From positions 1-13,463 of the forward strand of contig JAUWGA010000026.1 in the NCBI GenBank assembly GCA_030606635.1: DNA of 13,463 nucleotides, written 5' to 3'. The position numbers were made by a program, and so were the translations under genes. The notes under the pieces are model-generated. The model saw nothing but the letters and a program-made list of their open reading frames with translations, had not been told where the DNA came from and did no database searches. Positions 6,894 through 12,332 of this stretch are shown piece by piece (position 1 is the stretch's first letter; each line of letters begins with the position of its first letter). This DNA comes from Methanosarcinales archaeon. GTDB lineage: Archaea; Halobacteriota; Methanosarcinia; Methanosarcinales; Methanogasteraceae.

Positions 6894-7976
6894 TTATACG
6901 ACCCCCATCTCGGAGAGGCGGGTCGGCAGATATGTGTCAGTCACGAAATCCAGACCCTTCCCGGCAAACGCCTGCTGCTCGGATTTCTTCCCGAGTTTGA
7001 GCTGGAGATTGATCTGTTCCTTCCAGTACTCGGTATCGAATCTCGGATCGGTGAGTTCGCTTTTTAGGGCAGCGATATCCTGATCTGTCAGTTTGTCGGT
7101 AGAGAGTGAGTACTCAACGATGTCTGACGGCTGCACGCCAAGAAAGAGCGCCTTAGGGGCTGCAAGATATTCAGAGAGGTGTGCACTCTTGATAGATCCG
7201 TAAGCGACGCTTGCATAGATCCGGTAACTCCATGGGTCGCCGTCCGTGAAGACGACGACTGGGAGTGATAACTCCTCGCTCATCCGTTTCACCATGCGGC
7301 GAGTGCTTCTTGCTGGCTGACCCTTCAGGTGCACCAGAATCGCATCATACTCCTCATCAAACCCGTTCTCGATCAACCTGGCATACATACCACCGGTCTC
7401 GATCGCAACAACGAGTTTCGCATCGTGATCCTTGAATCTGACGTTGTCCACATTAAACGGTATCTGGTATCCGCTCTCGCCGACATCCTCCCGACAGTGG
7501 ATGAGACGCTCGCCCCGTTTTGTCTCTTCGAGCAGGGATACGGGTCCGAAGATCGTTGCCCCGTCCTCCTCAGGTCGGATATGGAAATCCTCCCGCTGGA
7601 GCGCAGTGATAATCTCGAGATCCTCGATCAGCCGGTCGCTTTCTGACTGCTGCTTAAACTTCGCGATATCCCAGTTCTCTGATATGTAATAGAGTTCTCG
7701 CAGCGTGGATCCGCGGTTGTGCCTCAAATGCTCGTTTACGAGGAGTTCTATCGAATACGCCATCTTCAAGAGATGATACGCCCCTTTTACGGTCTTCGCA
7801 CTCCGAACGCTGGTCTGATCGCCATATACCCAGACCTCACTATCCTCGTTGTACTCGATGTTCTTCTTCGTTCTCGTGGATAACCTGATGTTCGGGATCG
7901 TCCCGTTCTCAAACTGGTCGTAGAGATCCTCTATCATCTCAAGCAGTGTCTTCTCTGCGATTTGGTTCTCGGTCAT
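6894..7976 (-). CDS. top6A: DNA topoisomerase VI subunit A (Spo11-like catalytic subunit)
   Basis: The A subunit of the type IIB topoisomerase cuts both DNA strands through a tyrosine and, with the ATPase B subunit, relaxes and decatenates DNA. The length of 360 residues is normal. The catalytic winged-helix motif is TLRELYYISEN (91-101), with Tyr97 as the expected nucleophile. The Toprim domain shows its Glu in VVAIETGGMYARL (Glu193) and the paired acids in VFTDGDPWSYRIY (Asp245, Asp247). All key residues are intact, so the enzyme should be active. In most archaea top6B lies directly upstream. Here the upstream neighbour is hicA, 81 bases away, and top6B is not in the window. ATG at 7976 has no clear SD, and a TATA-like TTTAATA lies about 57 bases upstream. 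cobS follows with zero spacing. Confidence 0.95.
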   Translation of the reverse strand: MTENQIAEKTLLEMIEDLYDQFENGTIPNIRLSTRTKKNIEYNEDSEVWVYGDQTSVRSAKTVKGAYHLLKMAYSIELLVNEHLRHNRGSTLRELYYISENWDIAKFKQQSESDRLIEDLEIITALQREDFHIRPEEDGATIFGPVSLLEETKRGERLIHCREDVGESGYQIPFNVDNVRFKDHDAKLVVAIETGGMYARLIENGFDEEYDAILVHLKGQPARSTRRMVKRMSEELSLPVVVFTDGDPWSYRIYASVAYGSIKSAHLSEYLAAPKALFLGVQPSDIVEYSLSTDKLTDQDIAALKSELTDPRFDTEYWKEQINLQLKLGKKSEQQAFAGKGLDFVTDTYLPTRLSEMGVV

Positions 7977-8029
7977 GTTATCGCTTCTCGCTTGACGGGC
8001 GGTTTTGATGTTTCAGAGCCGAGTATCAC

Positions 8030-8036
8030 TATTAAA
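8030..8036 (-). promoter_or_regulatory. Weak TATA-like element before top6A
   Basis: The minus strand reads CGATTTAATAGTG about 57 bases before the top6A ATG. If used, it would give a leader of roughly 30 bases. It is the best candidate in the 81-base gap between hicA and top6A. Confidence 0.3.
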
Positions 8037-8048
8037 TCGTCTGTCTGG

Positions 8049-8070
8049 TATTTCATTTTATTTTGAAATA
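8049..8070. repeat. Inverted repeat across the hicA stop
   Basis: TATTTCA and TGAAATA are separated by 8 A/T bases, and the hicA stop codon falls in the spacer. The structure could stabilise the mRNA end or help termination, but no T-tract follows on the minus strand. Confidence 0.35.
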
Positions 8071-8309
8071 TTTAGCCGTTTTAAATCTTGATCGGTCCAT
8101 TTAGCATGTTTTTCTACCATCGTTTTCAATGTTTTTGGAGGAAAAGTATCGCTTGAACCATGAAATGAAACTGTGACTTTCCTTCCATCAGGATGGTAAT
8201 ATCTTTGGTGACTCCCTTTTTGAGATCGGAGATAGAATCCATCACGGGAAAGAGCGTTGATAATTTCTCTGGCAGTTATGTTTCGCAGCTTGCTGTAATC
8301 GATCGGCAT
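8058..8309 (-). CDS. hicA: HicA-family toxin (mRNA interferase)
   Basis: An 83-residue protein with the double-stranded-RNA-binding-like fold of HicA/YcfA toxins, which bind and cleave mRNA. Landmarks are the N-terminal helix REIINALSRDGFYLRSQKGS (residues 14-33), the catalytic-type His in KGSHQRYYHPDGRKVTV (His34), and the C-terminal FPPKTLKTMVEKH. The gene start overlaps the hicB stop by one base (TGATG), the standard coupled layout. hicB comes first, which is the less common gene order. The DNA here is clearly richer in A+T than the flanking top6A, cobS and mobA genes, suggesting acquisition by transfer. The protein looks full length with no missing motif, so the toxin is probably functional. 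Confidence 0.92.
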   Translation of the reverse strand: MPIDYSKLRNITAREIINALSRDGFYLRSQKGSHQRYYHPDGRKVTVSFHGSSDTFPPKTLKTMVEKHAKWTDQDLKRLNISK

Positions 8310-8575
8310 CAGGCTGTTACCATTACTCTTGGTTCAGAGAAAATCTGAACTTCCTTTTCCGGAGCTTCGGGTATGTGTTCTCCGTCTTCGATGAGTTCTT
8401 CTATTATCATTTCAACTACTTCTCTTATATTTTTTAATGCTTCTTCTCTGGTATACCCCCATGTAGCACCTCCTTTATCTTCAAGGACTGGGCAATAAGC
8501 ATGCCACTGATCTTCATCCGGTTCGACCACCACTCTGAAAAGATAAGTTCTCGCCTCTGATTCGCCTTTAATCAT
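8309..8575 (-). CDS. hicB: HicB-family antitoxin
   Basis: An 88-residue antitoxin that should bind and block HicA. The partial RNase H-like fold of HicB is visible: strand FRVVVEPDEDQWHAYCPVLE (residues 13-32), the conserved turn GGATWGYTREEALKNI (35-50), then helix REVVEMIIEELIEDGE. The sequence ends soon after EPRVMVTA, without the C-terminal ribbon-helix-helix or HTH domain that longer HicB proteins use to bind DNA. Autoregulation would therefore need another factor or a non-classical mode. A TATA-like element at 8599-8607 lies about 24-32 bases before the ATG, and no SD is visible, suggesting a leaderless hicBA transcript. A+T content is high, as in hicA. Confidence 0.9.
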   Translation of the reverse strand: MIKGESEARTYLFRVVVEPDEDQWHAYCPVLEDKGGATWGYTREEALKNIREVVEMIIEELIEDGEHIPEAPEKEVQIFSEPRVMVTA

Positions 8576-8598
8576 ATATGTTACTTACCTGCATTTTC

Positions 8599-8607
8599 AT
8601 ATATAAG
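8599..8607 (-). promoter_or_regulatory. TATA box of hicBA
   Basis: The minus strand reads AAACTTATATATG, 24-32 bases before the hicB ATG, as expected for a leaderless archaeal transcript. A second CATATAT copy overlaps the start codon itself (8573-8580), so the pair could also serve as a binding site. Confidence 0.5.
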
Positions 8608-8670
8608 TTTCGATTCCTGCAAAAAATCAGCCTCAGCACCAGAGTAACTTAACATCCTCGTAAAACGTTT

Positions 8671-9276
8671 TCATACCATCACCCCAAGATCCTCCGGATA
8701 ATTCACATTCAGAAACGTACGGAGATCAGGATCGAACCTGCGGAGCGATTCCGTAGGCACGAATACGACCCTCTCCAGTAACGAGATCGCTCCGCGGATG
8801 GTATGCTCCTTCCGGTCCACAGCATCGCGACATGCATTTGCCATCGATCTGCCGTAGACCGCATGGAGCGGTTCAAGTGTCCCATCCGGATGCTTCGGGA
8901 TTGCGGCATCGCTATTATTCGCCTCTGCGCATCCAAAGAGCGCATCGATGACCTCTATATTGACATAAGGGAGATCACATGCGAGACAGATCGAATACTC
9001 TGATTTCGATGCGCTCAATCCTGCGAGAATGCCTGCAACAGGACCATATCCTTTGACCGGATCGTATACTACCTCTGCACCGTCAGGAATCGCTGAAACT
9101 GCTGCAAGCGATTCGCACTGTGCAGAGTCCCGTGCAGCGATGATGATCTCACCCACGACCTGTGAGATGCGACCAGCCATCCGCCTGATCATGGGCGTTT
9201 CGCCGATGGTCAGCAGTGCCTTATCCTTCCCGAAACGCCTGCTTCTGCCGCCGCAGAGGATGATTCCGGTTCTCAT
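8671..9276 (-). CDS. mobA: Molybdenum cofactor guanylyltransferase (MobA-type)
   Basis: MobA transfers GMP from GTP to molybdenum (or tungsten) pyranopterin to make the bis-MGD or MGD cofactor in the cytoplasm. The 201-residue length is normal. Motifs are the nucleotide-binding loop LCGGRSRRFGKDKAL (7-21), VKGYGPVAGILAGL (74-87), the metal-binding Asp in CLACDLPYV (Asp101), EPLHAVY (135-141) and the terminal FLNVNYPEDL (188-197), where Thr of the usual NTPED is Tyr. The Lys/Arg pattern of the first loop is typical of MobA and not of the archaeal cobinamide enzyme CobY, so the cobalamin role is rejected. The ATG lies one base after the TGA of the upstream membrane-protein gene, implying co-transcription. 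Molybdo- or tungsten-enzymes such as formate or formylmethanofuran dehydrogenase are plausible clients but are not in the window. Confidence 0.93.
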   Translation of the reverse strand: MRTGIILCGGRSRRFGKDKALLTIGETPMIRRMAGRISQVVGEIIIAARDSAQCESLAAVSAIPDGAEVVYDPVKGYGPVAGILAGLSASKSEYSICLACDLPYVNIEVIDALFGCAEANNSDAAIPKHPDGTLEPLHAVYGRSMANACRDAVDRKEHTIRGAISLLERVVFVPTESLRRFDPDLRTFLNVNYPEDLGVMV

Positions 9277-9277
9277 C

Positions 9278-10276
9278 TCACATCTGGTCCAGTTGTTTCA
9301 TTATCTCGATCGCCTGCTTCTCGTATTTCGATGATAGCCGCTTGTAATCAGCATCTGAAACCACGCCAGCGTCATGGTCCTCTTCCAGTTTATTGAGCAC
9401 GGCAAGGATCGCTCTCTTCTTCCGTATCAGATCCTCTTCAGTCTGGGAGATCTCCGTGATGATGTCGTCCATCTCACCCCAGTCGCCCCCTTTCGGCTCT
9501 TTATCATTCTCATCGTCCCCGCTGCAAACAGAGCAGGACGCGCATGAGAGTTTATTTCCGCCTTCCTTCTCCCGCAGTTTGTTATTCCTGACATGGATTA
9601 TCGGATAGCTCAGCGCAGCGAGGATCAGCACCGCAATGATGCCATATACGATCCATTTATCCATGTTCGATGGTTGTGGCTGTGATGTCTTCACGTGCAA
9701 CTCCTTAAACGCTACAGGTCCTGCCCACGAATAGAGCACACCACCGCCCTCTTCCGGACTTGTTTCATCAGGGGTTATCGCATTATCAACACCATCAGTG
9801 AATTCGACGCGGGCATCCGTATTGACTTTCAATCTGAATGCGCCGATCGGATAGTTCACGACCGCTGGATCGAGGTTCTTTACAAACTCGCTTGATTCAG
9901 TGATTGTCATGACGTATGTTAGGGTATACATCGCCATCGATCCGGGTGCAATCGTTGCATTCCAGCAGAGAATCTCCCCATTGCGTTCATGCAGGACTTG
10001 GGTCGGGGGGGCCTCCCCCATGTCCATCTTGCTCACATGCATGACCTCCGCATTCGCAGGGATAGCGACGCAGAGATCGTCTGTGTGATTCGTATCTCCG
10101 TTGTTTACGAATACAATGGTTTCCCTGGCTATCGCGGTGCCTTCATCGATATTGTAGCTCAGATCGACCAGATAGGCTCCTATGACCACATCCTGCATCG
10201 CATATTGTGGAGAACCGACTGTCTGGGGGGCAAGGGCGAGCAATAGGATACATATCAATAGTATTTTCTTCATCAT
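9278..10276 (-). CDS. Membrane protein with exported beta domain, cytoplasmic Cys cluster and helical tail
   Basis: A 332-residue protein I cannot assign to a named family. It has a signal peptide (residues 1-21, MMKKILLICILLLALAPQTV), then an extracytoplasmic beta-rich domain (about 25-195) with sequons. One membrane helix follows at about 208-228 (WIVYGIIAVLILAALSYPII). The cytoplasmic part has a Cys cluster CASCSVC (245-251), able to bind metal or form disulfides, then an acidic stretch and a helical region (273-332) of coiled-coil character. The tail LEEDHDAGVVSDADYKRLSS resembles the D-x2-G-x-(I/V)-SD-x-DY motif of CcmI-like and other short cytoplasmic helical tails, which is only a resemblance. 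The first of two adjacent ATGs is used, and GAGG lies about 8 bases upstream. A TATA box at 10320-10327 sits between inverted repeats. mobA follows after one base. A metal-cofactor or cytochrome-maturation role is speculation. Confidence 0.7.
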   Translation of the reverse strand: MMKKILLICILLLALAPQTVGSPQYAMQDVVIGAYLVDLSYNIDEGTAIARETIVFVNNGDTNHTDDLCVAIPANAEVMHVSKMDMGEAPPTQVLHERNGEILCWNATIAPGSMAMYTLTYVMTITESSEFVKNLDPAVVNYPIGAFRLKVNTDARVEFTDGVDNAITPDETSPEEGGGVLYSWAGPVAFKELHVKTSQPQPSNMDKWIVYGIIAVLILAALSYPIIHVRNNKLREKEGGNKLSCASCSVCSGDDENDKEPKGGDWGEMDDIITEISQTEEDLIRKKRAILAVLNKLEEDHDAGVVSDADYKRLSSKYEKQAIEIMKQLDQM

Positions 10277-10300
10277 TGTGATTCCTCGTATTCTGTATTC

Positions 10301-10338
10301 TGGTAGGGTTATGGCGATCTATAAAAGTATGCCTACCA
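10301..10338. repeat. Inverted repeat TGGTAGG/CCTACCA around a TATA box (possible operator)
   Basis: Perfect 7-bp arms at 10301-10307 and 10332-10338 flank the TATA element of the minus-strand membrane protein/mobA operon. The downstream arm would overlap or lie close to the predicted transcription start. This is the position expected for a dimeric repressor site. Confidence 0.5.
10320..10327 (-). promoter_or_regulatory. TATA box of the membrane protein/mobA operon
   Basis: The minus strand reads ACTTTTATAGA, a strong archaeal TATA match, about 45-50 bases before the ATG at 10276. It predicts a leader of about 20 bases, which fits the GAGG ribosome site seen in that leader. Confidence 0.6.
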
Positions 10339-10418
10339 AGCAAGTATCTCCGAAAGAAATTGACCCGTATCCAGTAAGGATATCCAACTGTTGCAAACCA
10401 ACCCTGCACAAATTCATC

Positions 10419-10441
10419 CAAAATTAAATTGTCACGACAAT
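10419..10441 (-). terminator. Palindrome plus T-rich tract, possible terminator of the envelope operon
   Basis: ATTGTC-AC-GACAAT (10428-10441) is a perfect 6-bp-armed inverted repeat. Read on the minus strand it is followed by TTAATTTTGG. It lies about 60 bases after the stop of the last gene of the 12204-10503 operon. The stem is AT-rich and short, so an operator is an alternative. Confidence 0.4.
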
Positions 10442-10451
10442 AACACGTGTT
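10442..10451. repeat. Perfect 10-bp palindrome AACACGTGTT
   Basis: It directly abuts the ATTGTC/GACAAT inverted repeat. Two perfect palindromes side by side in an intergenic region suggest protein-binding sites or a structured mRNA end. Confidence 0.4.
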
Positions 10452-10471
10452 TCCATCTGTGGATCCGTGAG

Positions 10472-10500
10472 CTGGCGTCAAGACTCATTGAAGCCGCCAG
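10472..10500 (-). repeat. Hairpin just after the four-helix membrane protein gene
   Basis: Arms CTGGCG and CGCCAG pair, with an inner TCAA/TTGA extension, a 3-base bulge and a 6-base loop. The structure begins 2 bases beyond the TAA stop at 10503. No T-tract follows immediately, so it is more likely an mRNA-end stabilising structure than a complete terminator. Confidence 0.45.
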
Positions 10501-10502
10501 AG

Positions 10503-11087
10503 TTAGAGTTTTTCGTGGTAGATGCGCGAGTACGCTCCAGATACGGCAGCGATCACAGCAACGCCGAACGCATACGTAAATTTCGCACATATCGGGACCA
10601 CGATCCCCATGCCCCCCATATCAGCGCTCAAGGACTTCGTCCAGACGAGATAGGGGAATGGAATATCTATCTGGACTGGAAGGATGGATGATGTCTGGTT
10701 CAGCAGCAAGACGAAGATTACCAATGCCACAACAAAGATCAGAACGAGCCAGAGGAGTTTTCTCGATGCGAAGTTGATGAAAACCTTTGCAATATCCTCG
10801 TTTCGGTTCATTGCAGGAAGTACCGATCCCGCTATCAGGAGCACGCCCATATACATGATCCCGAGCTTGAGACCGAGGCAGAACCACTCGAAGAGCGGTG
10901 AAGCTATGTAGTTCCCAAAGATGATGGTCTTCGCCTCGAAAGGGGACGTGGTGACGACCATTGCATCGGTGCCGAGCGTCAGAGACCACCATGCTCCAAG
11001 AAACGGCAGTATCAGCGTGAGCACGCCCGCAACGACGCCGGGTATATTCATCCTGTGAAAGTCAAGAGTTGGAGTTGTTCCAGTCAT
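10503..11087 (-). CDS. Four-helix integral membrane protein, function unknown
   Basis: A 194-residue membrane protein without recognisable family motifs. Predicted helices lie at about 15-39 (VAGVLTLILPFLGAWWSL), 68-90 (WFCLGLKLGIMYMGVLLIAG), 109-130 (RKLLWLVLIFVVALVIFVLL) and 161-185 (GIVVPICAKFTYAFGVAVIA). The loop between helices 1 and 2 (about 40-65) and the loop between helices 3 and 4 (about 131-160, rich in Pro) are probably exposed. The start overlaps the stop of the upstream LEA14-like gene by one base (TGATG), so the two proteins are made together and may form a complex. It is the last gene of the minus-strand envelope operon. A hairpin and palindromes follow its stop. No transporter, protease or sortase signature (for example an archaeosortase Cys/Arg/His set) could be made out. 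Confidence 0.75.
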   Translation of the reverse strand: MTGTTPTLDFHRMNIPGVVAGVLTLILPFLGAWWSLTLGTDAMVVTTSPFEAKTIIFGNYIASPLFEWFCLGLKLGIMYMGVLLIAGSVLPAMNRNEDIAKVFINFASRKLLWLVLIFVVALVIFVLLLNQTSSILPVQIDIPFPYLVWTKSLSADMGGMGIVVPICAKFTYAFGVAVIAAVSGAYSRIYHEKL

Positions 11088-11608
11088 CAGGCAACACCCC
11101 CAACGCCCTCGGGTTGTTTTATGCTGAGCTCTATTCCTGAGATATCGAGTACCATATTTATGTTACGGACTGCCCGGTTCTCCATGGCATGGGGGTCCGA
11201 AGTCGTCCGGTCATCTGGCATCGCACCTTCCAGATTCAGACTCGCCTGTCCCTTTGCAGGGATGGTCATCGGCTCTGCCAGCGATACCACGCCGACGCTA
11301 TCACCAACCGGGATCTCTGCTGAGAGTTCTTTCACCGTTATCGGTATGTTCAGTGGCGATTGTATCTCAAGTTCGACTGTGACGCGGTCTCCGGAGATGT
11401 CAACGTCATTAAACTTGAAAAATTCCGACTCTACCCCCGGTGCTCCGGAACCAAAATCCGTGAGCGATTTCGCAGTCTTTGCAGGGTCTTCTGCAAAGAG
11501 CGTTGCCTGCACATCCCAGCCATTGGTTGCAAAGGCAGCCAGAATGCATCCGATGAGTAAAACCGCAGGAATTATAGGAACAGCCGATCTGATGATCTTC
11601 TCATCCAT
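11087..11608 (-). CDS. Membrane-anchored LEA14-like (LEA_2-type) exported protein
   Basis: A 173-residue protein with a short cytoplasmic N-terminus, one membrane helix at about 9-27 (AVPIIPAVLLIGCILAAFA), and an outside domain of about 145 residues. The domain part FNDVDISGDRVTVELEIQSP followed by LNIPITVKELSAEIPVGDS, then LAEPMTIPAKGQASLNLEG, has the rhythm of LEA14/WHy (LEA_2) beta-sandwiches. In these an N-P-(L/N)-x-(I/V)-P-(I/V) turn leads to a small scaffold domain. This is a weak, pattern-level assignment. ATG at 11608 is used. GGAGG lies about 12 bases upstream and a five-codon reading frame (MNAYG) starts between them and ends overlapping this ATG, so the exact start is uncertain. 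The stop overlaps the next gene's ATG by one base. Co-expression with a PGF-tailed protein and a four-helix protein suggests an envelope assembly. Confidence 0.75.
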   Translation of the reverse strand: MDEKIIRSAVPIIPAVLLIGCILAAFATNGWDVQATLFAEDPAKTAKSLTDFGSGAPGVESEFFKFNDVDISGDRVTVELEIQSPLNIPITVKELSAEIPVGDSVGVVSLAEPMTIPAKGQASLNLEGAMPDDRTTSDPHAMENRAVRNINMVLDISGIELSIKQPEGVGGVA

Positions 11609-11656
11609 AAGCGTTCATAACCTCCTCGATTATTAATACTTTTCTGCATCTCCAGT

Positions 11657-12151
11657 CTACGGCCTGCCACTGCCAAGACGGTACGCAAGCAGCAGGACAG
11701 CTGCTACGGCGAAGACTCCAAGACCTGGAGAATTCCCTGCCTCCTCACTCCCTTCACCCCGATCTGCCGAATCGCCTGTCGGTTCTGCTACCCCATGCTT
11801 GCCCCCTACACGCACATCGATCGTCTCCCATGTGTGCACATCGATGTCTGATCTATCAGCGATCTCGAACTGGTATGTGCCCGGTGCGAGGTCTTCGCTT
11901 GTACGGATCGTGATTTGGTAGGTCACAGACTTTCCCATATCAACCAACTTCGACCCATCGTTGTCAATGATCGATATGCCGTCCGGGATTGATCTGGTGT
12001 TTATATCCACGTCAGCGTACTGGGATCCTGCATTCCTGAGCGTCACATCGAAGGATGCTTCGGATCCGGGATCGATCTCAACTACGGATGGCGTGTCTGT
12101 GAACGTGATGCGGTCGTATGCAACGGTCGTTGCATGGCAGCCCGGGATCAA
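11657..12151 (-). CDS. Exported beta-domain protein with PGF-CTERM-like tail; start codon unresolved
   Basis: The mature region (about residues 12-115) is a single CARDB/NEW3-like beta domain (ASFDVTLRNAGSQYADVDIN; SVTYQITIRTSEDLAPGTYQ). An acidic low-complexity stalk (TGDSADRGEGSEEAGN) leads to SPGLGVFAVAAVLLLAYRLG, close to PGF-CTERM archaeosortase tails (Pro-Gly, membrane helix, terminal Arg). The coordinates use TTG at 12151, which falls inside what is clearly a signal peptide. The same frame continues upstream as RTNRTTLLGIGILIIALIPG up to a stop at 12209-12211, but holds no ATG, GTG or TTG. A GGAG with an adjacent ATG (12202-12204) lies in another frame. The true start is therefore non-canonical, or one base has been lost near 12190-12200. 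A Cys after the signal (IPGC) could be a lipobox. The gene is first in the envelope operon; the LEA14-like gene starts 48 bases later. Confidence 0.7.
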   Translation of the reverse strand: MIPGCHATTVAYDRITFTDTPSVVEIDPGSEASFDVTLRNAGSQYADVDINTRSIPDGISIIDNDGSKLVDMGKSVTYQITIRTSEDLAPGTYQFEIADRSDIDVHTWETIDVRVGGKHGVAEPTGDSADRGEGSEEAGNSPGLGVFAVAAVLLLAYRLGSGRP

Positions 12152-12262
12152 TGCAATGATCAGGATGCCGATTCCAAGTAGTGTGGTTCGGTTCGTTCTA
12201 CCATCTCCTTACAATTCACAAGAATCCTGTCCAATGTGCTATTCATCAAACCGACCCACTCC

Positions 12263-12275
12263 TATAAAAATTTAA
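12263..12275. promoter_or_regulatory. AT-rich divergent promoter element
   Basis: TATAAAAATTTAA reads as a TATA box on both strands. It lies between the minus-strand envelope operon (signal region near 12204) and the plus-strand hydrolase (ATG 12333). Spacing predicts starts near 12240 on the minus and 12295-12300 on the plus strand. Confidence 0.5.
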
Positions 12276-12306
12276 CCGGACACCCATGTTGCAACGTTCC
12301 GGTTAA
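12272..12306. repeat. Inverted repeat TTAACCGGA/TCCGGTTAA (possible operator)
   Basis: Perfect 9-bp arms at 12272-12280 and 12298-12306 are spaced by 17 bases and enclose a GTTGCAAC palindrome (12288-12295). The left arm overlaps the divergent TATA element and the right arm lies at the predicted plus-strand start, suiting control of one or both promoters. Confidence 0.55.
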
Positions 12307-12332
12307 GTTGACACCCCCTTTTACATGAAGCC

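Noticed and set aside
8671..9276. The nucleotidyltransferase as CobY (cobinamide guanylyltransferase), given cobS nearby
   Set aside because: The first loop LCGGRSRRFGKDKAL and the ending FLNVNYPEDL are MobA hallmarks, and cobS is in a different transcription unit.
10143..10481. A 112-codon minus-strand frame covering the gap before the Cys-cluster membrane protein
   Set aside because: It overlaps the signal peptide region of the real gene in another frame and runs through the TATA box and palindromes. Its composition is not protein-like.
12160..12246. A 28-codon minus-strand frame (MNSTLDRILVNC onward) ahead of the PGF-tailed protein
   Set aside because: It is short, has no recognisable features, and is more easily explained as the displaced start frame of the following gene than as its own gene.
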